Shown piece after piece: positions 16,918 through 25,728 of a stretch of 64,000 nucleotides of DNA (the first letter of the stretch is position 1; each line of letters starts with the position of its first letter). A program made the position numbers and the translations under genes. The notes under the pieces are model-generated. The model had not been told where the DNA came from, ran no database searches, and saw nothing but the letters and a program-made list of their open reading frames with translations. The stretch is taken from positions 585,501 through 649,500 of the forward strand of contig NZ_CP015348.1 in the NCBI RefSeq assembly GCF_002109325.1. The letters run 5' to 3'. The DNA is from Sporosarcina ureae (GTDB lineage: Bacteria > Bacillota > Bacilli > Bacillales_A > Planococcaceae).

Positions 16918-18864
16918 TTACGTAATGGATAGAAGGCCTTGTTCATTCAATTTTGCTGTTACTTGTTGACGAATTTGCAAAAATTCATGGCGTTGCGATC
17001 CAATTTGAATCAATGTCCCAGGATAGGCTTTTGCGATATGGATGCTTCCTTCTTCATTTGTTTGGATAAATGTTTTCACACCAGCACTTGATCCTGTTTC
17101 ATCTAATTCAATATGTCTTCCTGCAATGACTTCTCCGCCCCGACAGACACCTTTAATCGTAATATCATGTAGTGCCGTAACGGAACAATTATAGACACCT
17201 TTCGAACGAATATGAATATCTCCATTACTATATAAAATACTATTCAATGCGAATGTAGCTTGCAATACGGACTCTGGACGAATTTCTTCGCTGTATACTT
17301 CTAGTAAATTATTTGCTTCCTTAATCAATTTACGTAAATACAGGATGTTCGTTTGTTCCTCTCGTAGCGGGTCGATAAATAGCTGATACAATCGATCGGC
17401 AAAAGCTATCCACTCTTTATCTAATCGTCTCGTATGGTTTTTCACTAATTGAATAAAATGTTTATTCATTTCTGTGAAATCACTATACTTTTGTTCCAAT
17501 AATAACTGAATGACTTGTTTCAATATAAAAGGTGCAACTTCCTCTGGATCTTCATTACGTAATGTAAAGATCTGAACGAGTGCCGATTCAATATTGCGTA
17601 AGTAGAGCAAAACCTCCGTTAAATCATTGACCATCATGGTAATAACCTTTTCCTGAATGCCTACCGTAACGGTAGAAGAAAATATACTGCCTTGTATGAA
17701 TACCGATTTAGTCCCACGAATGGAAGCCTTCGTACAATTTTTCATAATTGTTATGATGCCAGAAGCCGCGATAAACATAGACGGATGGACACTACCCCCA
17801 ATCCATACGTCCCCTTCAAAATGAATATTGCCACTTTCCAAATTCACATAGGATGCATGACGATATTCTCGATTCACATAAATTTTTGCAAGCTTACTCC
17901 GCCATTCAATAACGGGTCTTCCGTCAATTTTCGCATATAGCTTATGCACGACACTATCTACAGTATCAAGGGGACGCACGATAATATCTTTAGGCGGTTT
18001 TACTTTATACGTTTCACCTTTCAAGTTCTTGCCGTTACTCCCTTGTACCGCTGGGATATATGTCGCAATAAGCTGACCTGCCTTGACCGTTGGAATGAAA
18101 TTATGTTCTCGAAAATCAACCAATCCCTCTTCGTCTTCCTCTATCTTTTTGAAGTTCAGGTGAATATCGAGTCGGGCATCCTGACTTTCAATAGGAGGAA
18201 TTCCTCTCGCCACGATAATCTCTGTATACTCCAACGTGTTCAAGGCTTGCCGAATACCATTCAAGGAAATACCCTTATCAATTCCCATACTATTCAATTC
18301 TTCCACTAGCTGTTCTGTGGTCAGTTCATTGTATACATCTACTTTTTCAGATACTTGTATATTCAGGATTTGTTTCCATGGTGAATCCTGCAACGTACGA
18401 GTGATTCTCTTCCCTGGTGTCACGACAGCGGTTGCAACCATAAGATCTTCATCTAGACGTATCACAAAATGTGCAGCTACATCTTCTGAACGCGCACTGC
18501 ATTCTACACTATCTGTCGACAATACAATCGTTCGCTCTGTGCACTCCGTTCCGTTGATCCGTAGTTCGACACCTATAGAAGGAACAATGATTGGATAGGT
18601 TAGTTTTCCGAACCGAACTTCTAATCTTTCATTATGAACTCGAACACCTGCCAAGATTTCTTCTGCTTGCTCATGAACACTTTCCTTTTTTTCTTTTTCA
18701 TTGACTGTGACTTCTGCTAGCACTTTTCTCAAACCGAACATCGATGTACCTGCGGGCCGTTTTACATGGACATGCACGTCATCCATCGTCAGTTGCAAAA
18801 TCTCCAGTGCTTCTTTGATCGCCTCTGCTACCGTTTCGGCTTGCGTTGTAATGGATCTGGCCAT
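16918..18864 (-). CDS. FapA-like DUF342 domain protein
   Basis: 648 residues from the ATG preceded by GGAGGTGG; a longer frame to 18900 lacks a ribosome binding site. The first ~55 residues are a Jag_N/FapA-type domain (FGLRKVLAEVTV). The middle and C-terminus match the FapA/DUF342 plan: a beta-rich region with GQLIATYIPAVQGSNGKNL and a beta-helix-like section containing GNIHFEGDVWIGGSV and GVYNCSVTALHDITIKG, split by a helical segment (~residues 430-545). FapA of Vibrio acts in flagellar assembly and polarity; in Firmicutes the role is unclear. No flagellar genes are nearby. The gap to ezrA (205 bp) holds nothing recognisable. Confidence 0.75.
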   Translation of the reverse strand: MARSITTQAETVAEAIKEALEILQLTMDDVHVHVKRPAGTSMFGLRKVLAEVTVNEKEKKESVHEQAEEILAGVRVHNERLEVRFGKLTYPIIVPSIGVELRINGTECTERTIVLSTDSVECSARSEDVAAHFVIRLDEDLMVATAVVTPGKRITRTLQDSPWKQILNIQVSEKVDVYNELTTEQLVEELNSMGIDKGISLNGIRQALNTLEYTEIIVARGIPPIESQDARLDIHLNFKKIEEDEEGLVDFREHNFIPTVKAGQLIATYIPAVQGSNGKNLKGETYKVKPPKDIIVRPLDTVDSVVHKLYAKIDGRPVIEWRSKLAKIYVNREYRHASYVNLESGNIHFEGDVWIGGSVHPSMFIAASGIITIMKNCTKASIRGTKSVFIQGSIFSSTVTVGIQEKVITMMVNDLTEVLLYLRNIESALVQIFTLRNEDPEEVAPFILKQVIQLLLEQKYSDFTEMNKHFIQLVKNHTRRLDKEWIAFADRLYQLFIDPLREEQTNILYLRKLIKEANNLLEVYSEEIRPESVLQATFALNSILYSNGDIHIRSKGVYNCSVTALHDITIKGVCRGGEVIAGRHIELDETGSSAGVKTFIQTNEEGSIHIAKAYPGTLIQIGSQRHEFLQIRQQVTAKLNEQGLLSIT

Positions 18865-19044
18865 GTTTCCACCTCCATTCATATAGGCATTTATCTTCAT
18901 ATATAGTATAGCATATAACAGATTCTAAATAACTATATTTTCAAACTTTTCAATCCTAGCAACTATGATCTTACGTTTAAAGTTCTGCACGCTTCCTTTG
19001 AGTTCATTATCTGGTAAACTATGTACGAGAAAGAGGTGGGAATA

Positions 19045-19848
19045 GTGGATAATAAAGATCCGTATCAAGAAGAGTTGGATGATGATGAGCTGCAAGATTT
19101 AGTACTCGACGCACAGCGTGAAGCGTTAGAAAAAGCAGCTGCTGAAAAAAATGTCCGACGCACCTACCGCCCCTTCCCAAAGTGGATGTTCTGGATCATG
19201 GCAACTACTTTGGCACTCAGCACATTCGCCATTGTCTTTCAAATTTATTCAATCCCTGCGTTAGAATTTTTAAAAGCATCATCAGAGTTATCTTCTGATC
19301 CACAAATAGCAGAATATAAAGAAGCAGTCGTCGTAGTTGCTACTGAGAATACAAAAGGTACAGGCTTCTCTATCAATGAAGAAGGGACGATTATCACGAA
19401 TTATCATGTAGTCGAAGGAAATGAATCGATGATTGTCTCTTTTCCTGACGGTCAACGATTTACCGCAAATGTTACAAACGTGTTTCCAAATATCGATCTA
19501 GCGATATTGGAAGTAAATGGAACGGACCTCCCTCATTTAACATTGGCAAAAGAAACGATGTTTTACGATCAGGAGCCGATCACATTTATAGGGAATCCGT
19601 TAAGTTTTTCCGGAATAGCGAATAAAGGCCACACAATTGATTACATACAATTGTCCGATTGGGATATTCCTGTCGTGATGATAAAAGCGCCTGTTTATAG
19701 AGGTAATAGCGGAAGTCCTGTTATTAATGAAGAAGGTAAAGTAATTGGTATTGTATTTGCTACGCTAGATGAGGAAACACATGGTAAGGTTGGATTGTTC
19801 ATTCCTGTAGATGCTTATTATGATGCAATGGCTAATGAAGGAAGATAA
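19045..19848 (+). CDS. Membrane-anchored trypsin-like serine protease (S1C)
   Basis: 267 residues from GTG 19045, which follows AGAGGTGG; an upstream in-frame ATG at 19021 lacks a site. An acidic cytosolic N-terminus is followed by one membrane helix (WMFWIMATTLALSTFAIVFQ) and an external protease domain. The triad is visible as His in TNYHVVEG, Asp in NIDLAIL and Ser in GNSGSPV. Unlike HtrA there is no PDZ domain, so it is a short DegP relative. The substrate is unknown; a surface quality-control or signalling protease is the most likely role. Confidence 0.85.
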   Translation: MDNKDPYQEELDDDELQDLVLDAQREALEKAAAEKNVRRTYRPFPKWMFWIMATTLALSTFAIVFQIYSIPALEFLKASSELSSDPQIAEYKEAVVVVATENTKGTGFSINEEGTIITNYHVVEGNESMIVSFPDGQRFTANVTNVFPNIDLAILEVNGTDLPHLTLAKETMFYDQEPITFIGNPLSFSGIANKGHTIDYIQLSDWDIPVVMIKAPVYRGNSGSPVINEEGKVIGIVFATLDEETHGKVGLFIPVDAYYDAMANEGR

Positions 19849-19920
19849 GTTTTAGAAAGTGGTATGGGATTTACATTGCAGATAAATTCGTAGTAGTTTG
19901 AGATGTGTACACAAAAGTAA

Positions 19921-19958
19921 AACCGGTGAAAGGAATAATATCCTTTTACCGGTTTTTT
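19921..19958. terminator. Bidirectional terminator
   Basis: AACCGGTGAAAGGA (19921-19934) and TCCTTTTACCGGTT (19941-19954) form a stem with T's on both strands, between the serine protease and the convergent YflT-like gene. Confidence 0.85.
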
Positions 19959-19964
19959 AGAATC

Positions 19965-20282
19965 TTACTTTTTAGCGACTAGTAATAGTCTGCCTTTATC
20001 CAGTTCGCTTTCGCCTTCTTCAGCTTCTGCTTCTGATAGGCCAATTGCTTGCATCTGCGCGCGCAATGTATCGCCACGTGATGTGAACATGTTCTTCATT
20101 GCATTGAGGAAGCCCATTTCCGCCATACCTACTTGTTCTGAATCAAGTGCATCCGAAATTTTGTCTTCACGATCTTCGCTATGTGCGAAAATGAAGATTT
20201 CTTCATGTGTGTAGCCTTGTGCTACCAATTCTTCAATCTTCTTTTTTGCTTGTACCGCATTCTCTAGGAAAAACTTATTCAT
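19965..20282 (-). CDS. YflT-like general stress protein
   Basis: 105 residues with the YflT / general stress protein 17M domain: an N-terminal alpha-beta unit AVQAKKKIEELVAQGYTHEEIFIFAHS and a C-terminal strand GRLLLVAKK. Biochemical function is unknown; in B. subtilis yflT belongs to the sigma-B regulon. That regulation is supported here by a near-consensus sigma-B promoter 44 bp upstream of the start. Start: GGAGGTAATGACAA before the ATG. It is monocistronic. Confidence 0.85.
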   Translation of the reverse strand: MNKFFLENAVQAKKKIEELVAQGYTHEEIFIFAHSEDREDKISDALDSEQVGMAEMGFLNAMKNMFTSRGDTLRAQMQAIGLSEAEAEEGESELDKGRLLLVAKK

Positions 20283-20325
20283 TTGTCATTACCTCCACAT
20301 ATATTTGTATTCGTTCTACTCATCT

Positions 20326-20351
20326 ATACCTACTCTAAGCGATTTTTAAAC
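20326..20351 (-). promoter_or_regulatory. Sigma-B promoter of the YflT-like gene
   Basis: On the minus strand GTTTAA (20346-20351) and AGGTAT (20326-20331) are separated by 14 nt, fitting the general-stress consensus GTTTaa-N12-15-GGGtAt with one mismatch. Confidence 0.75.
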
Positions 20352-20450
20352 AATAACGTTGATTTTCACATCCTTCGAACCATTGCTTGAATTTAAACTG
20401 ATAAGAAGTGCGTATTTTACAGACAGAAAAACAAAATAATAGTCAGAATA

Positions 20451-20459
20451 TGCTATACT
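20451..20459 (+). promoter_or_regulatory. Extended -10 promoter of the CMD gene
   Basis: TGCTATACT, a TGn-extended -10 box, lies ~40 bp upstream of the TTG start at 20499. No clear -35 box. Confidence 0.5.
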
Positions 20460-20498
20460 TTCTTTATTGTTCATTTACAAAACAAGGGGGCTATTTCA

Positions 20499-20879
20499 TT
20501 GTCAACAGGACGTATTGAAGCGGGTTTAGAGAAGATCAGGGAGTATGTGAGTGAAGAAGAAGCCGAACGTATGATGACGGCGGACGCATTAAAAGAACTG
20601 GCGCCAGATTTACGGAAATACATAGTGGAGTTTGCGTATGGTGAGATTTATTCACGATCTGGACTTGACAGCAAGCAACGACAATTGGTGACACTCTCAT
20701 CACTTGTCACACAGGGAGCGACTACACAAATCCAAACGCATGTTAAACGAGCATTGACAGTAGGTTTGACTAAAACGGAAATTGTGGAAAGTATGATGCA
20801 ACTCATTCCATACGTTGGATTCCCACGAGTACAAACTGCGTTAACTGCTGCTAAAGACATACTTGAACAAGAAAAATGA
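20499..20879 (+). CDS. Carboxymuconolactone decarboxylase family protein
   Basis: 126 residues, helical CMD / AhpD-like fold. The conserved core GLDSKQRQLVTLSSLVTQGATTQIQTHVKRAL matches CMD proteins in the order GLDSKQRQLVTLSSLV then HVKRAL. The CxxC pair of AhpD peroxidases is absent, so it is not a thiol peroxidase; true decarboxylase activity is also doubtful without a ring-cleavage gene cluster. The start is TTG with AAGGGGG 8 nt upstream. Its function is unknown. Confidence 0.8.
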   Translation: MSTGRIEAGLEKIREYVSEEEAERMMTADALKELAPDLRKYIVEFAYGEIYSRSGLDSKQRQLVTLSSLVTQGATTQIQTHVKRALTVGLTKTEIVESMMQLIPYVGFPRVQTALTAAKDILEQEK

Positions 20880-20882
20880 TAG

Positions 20883-20920
20883 AAAAATGCGGTCAAGAGA
20901 TATCTCTTGCCCGCATTTTG
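20883..20920. terminator. Bidirectional terminator
   Basis: AAAATGCGG and CCGCATTTT arms with an inner CAAGAGATATCTCTTG palindrome, between the convergent CMD and baeRF genes. Confidence 0.8.
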
Positions 20921-20923
20921 TTC

Positions 20924-22069
20924 TTACCATCTAAAGATAGCAGCTGCGCCTGTTTCGACAGGCATACGTTCTTTCGGAAGAACGACTACTTCTCCTCCAG
21001 TTTTAAAAACGATTTCCGCTAAATCATCTAGCACGTCATCCACTGCAGTTTCTTCCAAACCTTTCGTCTGGATTTCTCCTGTTTCTAAATTAATTTTACC
21101 CGGATATAGATAACCGTCTTCCAATACAAGTCGTCTAATACGATCTTCACTCGCTGCCTTGGCAATTTCTTCAATGTTTGCTGAACCTTGATCACTTGCT
21201 TTAGCATTTTCAAAGTTCTCCACTAAATCTTTTGTCTTCTGCAAATACGTTGGTTCGACTATTTCCCAAGCCATTTTACGTAACTGCTCTAGGCTTAGCG
21301 CATCAAAGTCGGATTTAATACCATCGGCTTGCAAATGCGGGTTATGACTCAATTCCTTAAATTGCGTCTGATATTCGCCAAGTGTTACTAAATAAAGCGG
21401 GAGATCCATTGGTTTAGAGTAGTTTTCTGCAACCGTTCGATCTACATATCGGAAGTAACGTTCAATATCGATATCTATTTCATCTTTCTTACCTCCGTGA
21501 CCGTGCATCATCGCCGTTCCAGCACCACCTGAGTTGCCAGTGCCTAAGTATGACTCGGTCACTTGATCACCAATCGCTTCTGCTTTCGTCTTCGCTAATT
21601 CTTCAGGGATCTCTACTTCCTCTACGCCATAGCGATTCCCTTCAAACAGTTTAAACTCTTGTCTATTCACGCCGAGTAGATGATAGCGATCTGCAGATTG
21701 GAATACACGAATAAGCGGTTTAATATGGAAACTATCAGATACAATCGCCAGTTCAGGCACGGGACGTTGCAGCCGATAGGCAATAATACGATCTTTCGTT
21801 GCGAATAACGCTAGTCCATCTCCTGCATGTGCCCAGAATGGACGCTCACCTTGAAGCTTCTCAAGTGGAGCCAATAAACTTTTCACTTCATCGGCAGAAT
21901 GGTTTTTTGATAACTTTTCATGTACATTCTGTAATAAATTTTTAAAACGTATCGGATCTTGTTGATTTTCAGGTCTATACCGGTGGGTCGGTTGATAAAT
22001 GGAGATACATGTCTCCGCTTGCTCCATCAAAAACTTATGGGGAAATTCGTTTACAATCTCTACGTTCAT
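20924..22069 (-). CDS. BaeRF3-type protein (bacterial archaeo-eukaryotic release factor-like)
   Basis: 381 residues. The layout fits the bacterial family related to eRF1/aRF1: an N-terminal domain with CISIYQPTHR and PFWAHAGDGLALFAT, a central region with NRQEFKLFEG, and a C-terminal eRF1 domain 3-like part with RIRRLVLEDGYLY and VVVLPKERMPVETGAAAIFRW, whose GAAAIFRW end is typical. The eRF1 stop codon reading motif is not seen. Members are thought to act on ribosomes or translation under stress, but none of this is shown here. The gene is divergent from a structured RNA gene (22217-22495). Confidence 0.7.
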   Translation of the reverse strand: MNVEIVNEFPHKFLMEQAETCISIYQPTHRYRPENQQDPIRFKNLLQNVHEKLSKNHSADEVKSLLAPLEKLQGERPFWAHAGDGLALFATKDRIIAYRLQRPVPELAIVSDSFHIKPLIRVFQSADRYHLLGVNRQEFKLFEGNRYGVEEVEIPEELAKTKAEAIGDQVTESYLGTGNSGGAGTAMMHGHGGKKDEIDIDIERYFRYVDRTVAENYSKPMDLPLYLVTLGEYQTQFKELSHNPHLQADGIKSDFDALSLEQLRKMAWEIVEPTYLQKTKDLVENFENAKASDQGSANIEEIAKAASEDRIRRLVLEDGYLYPGKINLETGEIQTKGLEETAVDDVLDDLAEIVFKTGGEVVVLPKERMPVETGAAAIFRW

Positions 22070-22181
22070 CTTAATCCCTCCAATAAATATTTTCCTGTAG
22101 ACAACAACAAGCTCTATTTAACTTGTTCCCTATTCACTTGTTTGTAAACTATTTGTTTATTTATAGGAGGAGAGCAAGGCC

Positions 22182-22210
22182 TTGACAAAAAATCACAATT
22201 CGTGTATAGT
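22182..22210 (+). promoter_or_regulatory. Strong sigma-A promoter of the structured RNA
   Basis: TTGACA (22182-22187), a 17-nt spacer and TATAGT (22205-22210): perfect -35, near-perfect -10. Transcription should start near 22217. Confidence 0.85.
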
Positions 22211-22216
22211 TATTGT

Positions 22217-22495
22217 TTGGGATTGATAACAGATCTGACGTAACAAAAGGCGTTCTGCAGATGTTTATTCGGAACACTTATTCATCACTGGCGCGACTAT
22301 AGGGTCGCAAGGACGCAAAAGTAGGTAGGGTTTGCGTTGCTTAAGGGAAACAACCAGTAGAACACGACCGCGGCAAAAGAGGTCCAATCAGAATCTACAT
22401 GCTATATAAATCAACACACATAATCGTTGTCAAACGTAACATTAGAGATCCTATTACAAAAAGCGAGCTCCCCGATATGGGACGCTCGCTTTTTT
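22217..22495 (+). ncRNA. Unidentified structured RNA, ~280 nt
   Basis: It lies between a strong promoter and an intrinsic terminator and has no plausible reading frame. A multibranch fold can be drawn by eye. CTGG (22288-22291) and CCAG (22354-22357) close a junction with GCGAC/GTCGC (22293-22308), CGCAAA/TTTGCG (22314-22336) and a TTG/CAA hairpin. Outside it CGTTCTGC pairs with GTAGAACACG. The rest (~22390-22455) is A/T-rich. I see no marks of RNase P RNA, tmRNA, SRP RNA, S-box, T-box or cobalamin riboswitch. The convergent downstream gene rules out a simple leader role, so it is probably trans-acting. A known family such as raiA or a 6S RNA is not excluded. Confidence 0.65.
22458..22495. 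terminator. Terminator of the structured RNA and of megL
   Basis: AAAAAGCGAGCTCCC and GGGAcGCTCGCTTTTT arms form a long stem; T tracts on both strands make it bidirectional. Confidence 0.9.
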
Positions 22496-22499
22496 CAAT

Positions 22500-23690
22500 T
22501 CAAATGGCTTCAAACGCTTGATCTAAGTCTGCCATGATATCATCCATATGCTCAAGACCTACAGATAAGCGTAGTAACGTATCAGACACGCCCATCTTCT
22601 CACGCTCTTCTTTCGGCACACCTGAGTGTGTCATAGTAGCGGGATGTTGCATAAGTGTCTCCGCGTCGCCTAGACTAACAGCCAATCTGATTAGCGTTAA
22701 ATGATTCAGCAACTTTTGAGCCTCTTCTTTTCCACCTTTAATCGTAAAGGAAATCAATCCACCACCTAACTTCATCTGCTTTTGTGCAATCTCAAACTGC
22801 GGATGCTGATCATCAAACGGATAGAATACATCTTCTACTTTCGGATGTTTTTTTAAATACTCGAATAGGATCTTTGCATTGGATGAATGTCGTTCCATAC
22901 GAATAGGCAAGGTCTTAATACCTCGCAATAATAGCCATGCATCAAACGGCGAAATGATGCCACCATAATCTTTTAAGACTGTACCATGCATTTTCGCTAT
23001 CTCATCAGCATCTTTACCTACCAACAAACCTGCGATCACGTCGCCATGTCCATTAATGTATTTCGTCGCGCTATGCAGTACGAAATCTACGCCGAATGAT
23101 AGTGGTGTTTGAATATAAGGTGAACAGAATGTATTATCCACTACCACTTTCAAGTTGTGGCGCTTCGCTACATTCACTACTGCTTCTAGATCAACTAATT
23201 CCATCGTGGGGTTAATTGGTGTTTCTACATATATACATGTCGTCTCAGGCTTCACAGCTTTTTCTATCTCTTCTTCCGTTTTCATCGAAATCAAATCATG
23301 TGTGATATTATATTTCTCTTCCAAGATTTTCAGCAATCCGAATGTACAGCCGTAAATTCCACGTGAACAAATCACATGTTCATTTGCTTTTGTCAAATGA
23401 ACAAGCACTGCACTAACCGCTGCCATACCAGAAGCAAATGCAAGACCTGCTGCTCCCTCTTCCATCTTGGCGATACGTTCTTCAAGTACCGCTACTGTCG
23501 GATTCCCTAGACGCGAGTAAATATTTCCTGCTTCTTCACCAGCAAAACGCCGCTCTCCTTGTTCAGCTGAATCAAATACGTAGGTTGAGGTTTGATACAG
23601 TGGCACAGCCAAACTTCCCTGATGATCTTTGCTGTCGTATCCTTCATGAATCATTGCTGTTTCTTTATGCCAGTTAGTATTCTTCTGCAT
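22500..23690 (-). CDS. megL: Methionine gamma-lyase (trans-sulfuration PLP enzyme)
   Basis: 396 residues from the ATG at 23690, preceded by AGGAGG; an upstream frame to 23720 has no site. Cys/Met metabolism PLP family. The PLP lysine is in SATKYINGHGD (near residue 208). The cysteine in GIYGCTFGLL is the residue that marks methionine gamma-lyases (Cys116 type) rather than cystathionine gamma-synthases. The C-terminal LGDAETLMQHPATMTH is common to both. It probably cleaves methionine to methanethiol, 2-oxobutyrate and ammonia. No S-box riboswitch is upstream, which fits a catabolic role. Confidence 0.85.
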   Translation of the reverse strand: MQKNTNWHKETAMIHEGYDSKDHQGSLAVPLYQTSTYVFDSAEQGERRFAGEEAGNIYSRLGNPTVAVLEERIAKMEEGAAGLAFASGMAAVSAVLVHLTKANEHVICSRGIYGCTFGLLKILEEKYNITHDLISMKTEEEIEKAVKPETTCIYVETPINPTMELVDLEAVVNVAKRHNLKVVVDNTFCSPYIQTPLSFGVDFVLHSATKYINGHGDVIAGLLVGKDADEIAKMHGTVLKDYGGIISPFDAWLLLRGIKTLPIRMERHSSNAKILFEYLKKHPKVEDVFYPFDDQHPQFEIAQKQMKLGGGLISFTIKGGKEEAQKLLNHLTLIRLAVSLGDAETLMQHPATMTHSGVPKEEREKMGVSDTLLRLSVGLEHMDDIMADLDQAFEAI

Positions 23691-23819
23691 ATCGATTCCT
23701 CCTAGTTCTACCTTATTCATAAACGAATGAATGCGCTTAATCCTTCTCTAATCTAGTGTACATCGATTAGTAAAAAAACGAAAGAACAATATCTTTTCTC
23801 TACCTTCTATATATAACGC

Positions 23820-23848
23820 TTGACCTAAAGGCAATAAATTGGTATGCT
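23820..23848 (+). promoter_or_regulatory. Sigma-A promoter of rpsD
   Basis: TTGACC (23820-23825), a 17-nt spacer and TATGCT (23843-23848), about 190 bp before rpsD. Confidence 0.7.
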
Positions 23849-23854
23849 AATCTT

Positions 23855-24030
23855 TGTGTAAAATATTCGCAGCAGTTATGTGTTCTATTTTGTCCAGTCT
23901 ATTCCTTTTTAAAGGTGCACCACGTAACCTCGAGGCTGCAGGGGCGAAGTTGCAAGATTATAGAATGGCAGATGGATTGAACATATCTGGTCTTATTTTA
24001 CAACAAAATAAAACCAACAGAGGAGGAGTC
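23855..24030 (+). ncRNA. rpsD 5' leader, probable S4 autoregulatory RNA
   Basis: The transcript start predicted from the promoter leaves a ~175-nt untranslated leader before rpsD. In B. subtilis rpsD is repressed by S4 binding its own leader. The leader is G+C-rich in the middle (AACCTCGAGGCTGCAGGGGC) and can fold, but I did not reproduce the exact S4 pseudoknot. The short frame at 23854-24105 runs across the rpsD start and is not a gene. Confidence 0.5.
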
Positions 24031-24034
24031 TCTC

Positions 24035-24637
24035 ATGGCTCGATATACAGGTCCATCTTGGAAATTGTCACGCCGTTTAGGTATTTCACTAACAGGCACT
24101 GGTAAAGAAATTGAAAAGCGTCCATACGCACCAGGACAACACGGTCCAAACCAACGCAAAAAACTTTCCGAATACGGAATGCAATTACAGGAAAAACAAA
24201 AACTACGCTTTATGTACGGAGTTAACGAACGTCAATTCCGCACTCTTTTCAACAAAGCTGGTAAAATGCAAGGTATTCACGGTGAAAACTTCATGATCCT
24301 TCTTGAAGCTCGCTTGGATAACGTTGTTTACCGCATGGGTCTTGCACGCACTCGTCGTGCAGCTCGTCAGCTAGTTAACCACGGTCACGTATTGGTTGAT
24401 GGCAAGCGCGTTGACATCCCTTCATTCGCAGTTAAGCCAGGTTCTGAAATCTCTCTTCGTGAGAAGTCTCAAAACTTGAACGCAATTGACGAAGCTCTAG
24501 AAATCAACAACTTCGTACCAGATTTCGTTACTTTCGATAAAGAAACGAAAAAAGGTACATTCGTACGCCTTCCAGAGCGTAGCGAATTAGCTGCTGAAAT
24601 CAACGAAGCATTGATCGTTGAATTCTACTCTCGTTAA
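24035..24637 (+). CDS. rpsD: 30S ribosomal protein S4
   Basis: 200 residues. It is a primary 16S rRNA binder and translation repressor of its own gene. The N-terminal [19 protein letters not shown] and the S4 RNA-binding domain [31 protein letters not shown] (split at residue ~90-130) are unmistakable. A GAGGAGG site precedes the ATG. It lacks N-terminal zinc cysteines, so it is the zinc-free form. Confidence 0.98.
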   Translation: MARYTGPSWKLSRRLGISLTGTGKEIEKRPYAPGQHGPNQRKKLSEYGMQLQEKQKLRFMYGVNERQFRTLFNKAGKMQGIHGENFMILLEARLDNVVYRMGLARTRRAARQLVNHGHVLVDGKRVDIPSFAVKPGSEISLREKSQNLNAIDEALEINNFVPDFVTFDKETKKGTFVRLPERSELAAEINEALIVEFYSR

Positions 24638-24644
24638 TAACAAT

Positions 24645-24687
24645 AAAATCCCGTTGGCTGAGATTCTTCTCGGCTCGCGGGATTTTT
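24645..24687. terminator. Terminator of rpsD (bidirectional)
   Basis: AAAATCCCG and CGGGATTTT enclose a second stem GGCTGAG/CTCGGCT. T tracts on both strands also serve the convergent HD gene. Confidence 0.85.
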
Positions 24688-24748
24688 TGTTGTTTTTCTT
24701 CTATGAATTACGTACATATCATAGATACATTATTGTAGACAAACTACT

Positions 24749-25390
24749 CTACCCGCAATATTCTTCCATAATCCGCAATGTAATACCCTTCAATTCATCA
24801 TGTTCTGTAAATTGTTCGCTCAACATATCTGTAAGTATATTTTCGAGGAAGTATTCAACACAGTGCATATCTTGAAACTGCAAAATGGTTGTGAGTGCTT
24901 CTTCGTAGATTTCTAAAAATAAAGGTTCAGGATTATTCTTTTGGATCTCTCCAAACGATTCATATAGCAAATCCACTTTATCCGCAACCGATAAAATTCG
25001 GCCTTCTAACGAATCATCTTTCCCCTCTTTAAAACGTTCTAGATAAATACTCTGAAACTCTGCAGGAATTTCTTTTTCCACAAAGTTTTTCGTCATCTCT
25101 TCTTCTACTTCACTAAATAATTTCTTCAACTCTTTCGATGCATATTTTACAGGTGTTTTAATGTCACCAGTGAAAAGTTCCGCATAATCATGATTCAAAG
25201 CCTTCTCATATAAAAGCTTCCAATCTATTTTGTTGTCAACTTTCTCTTCTACCGTCCCAAGAAATTGAGCAATTTTTGTTACTTTAAATGAATGGCTGGC
25301 AACTGAATGTTTTTGATATTTAAATTTCCCCGGACATCTAATAATCTGTTCTAAATCTGATAAACTTTTAAAGTATTGATGTATCCCCAT
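24749..25390 (-). CDS. HD-domain hydrolase, YfbR-like 5'-nucleotidase
   Basis: 213 residues from the ATG with AGGAGATGAGG upstream; the ATG nine bases earlier overlaps that site. HD-superfamily ligands are visible: His in KHSVASHSF (near residue 33), His-Asp in NHDYAE (near residue 66) and Asp in SVADKVD (near residue 135). This plan matches the YfbR/YpgQ-type nucleotidases that remove phosphate from deoxynucleoside monophosphates. Substrate is not certain. Monocistronic. Confidence 0.75.
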   Translation of the reverse strand: MGIHQYFKSLSDLEQIIRCPGKFKYQKHSVASHSFKVTKIAQFLGTVEEKVDNKIDWKLLYEKALNHDYAELFTGDIKTPVKYASKELKKLFSEVEEEMTKNFVEKEIPAEFQSIYLERFKEGKDDSLEGRILSVADKVDLLYESFGEIQKNNPEPLFLEIYEEALTTILQFQDMHCVEYFLENILTDMLSEQFTEHDELKGITLRIMEEYCG

Positions 25391-25728
25391 TGTCCTCATC
25401 TCCTAACGAGTTTCTGTTAGTAATTAAATACTACATCATAGTCTTCTCGGTAAATTTATATTGTTTCTGAACACTCTTTAACTCTGGTCTTTAATATTAT
25501 TCCCTATCCCCAATGAAGTATGCTTACTATCACGTATTTGCACAATGGAGTTACAGGACTCTTATCATTTGTTCTGCATACATATTTCGAAACGAGGATA
25601 CTCTCTGCCCCCTATATAGAGTCCAAATGCGAAAAGGATAGAAGGTGTGGAAATGTTTTTTTCCACACGACTAGATCTTTATTCTTATTATTAAAGTTAT
25701 TTAAAGTTCTTTGGTTATTGGTATGCCC

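Noticed and set aside
22217..22495. RNase P RNA, tmRNA, SRP RNA or S-box riboswitch for the structured RNA
   Set aside because: None of their conserved stretches were found, and the methionine-related gene next to it is on the opposite strand, so a cis riboswitch is excluded.
23691..23819. S-box or T-box before the methionine gamma-lyase gene
   Set aside because: The upstream DNA is short and lacks any conserved riboswitch element.
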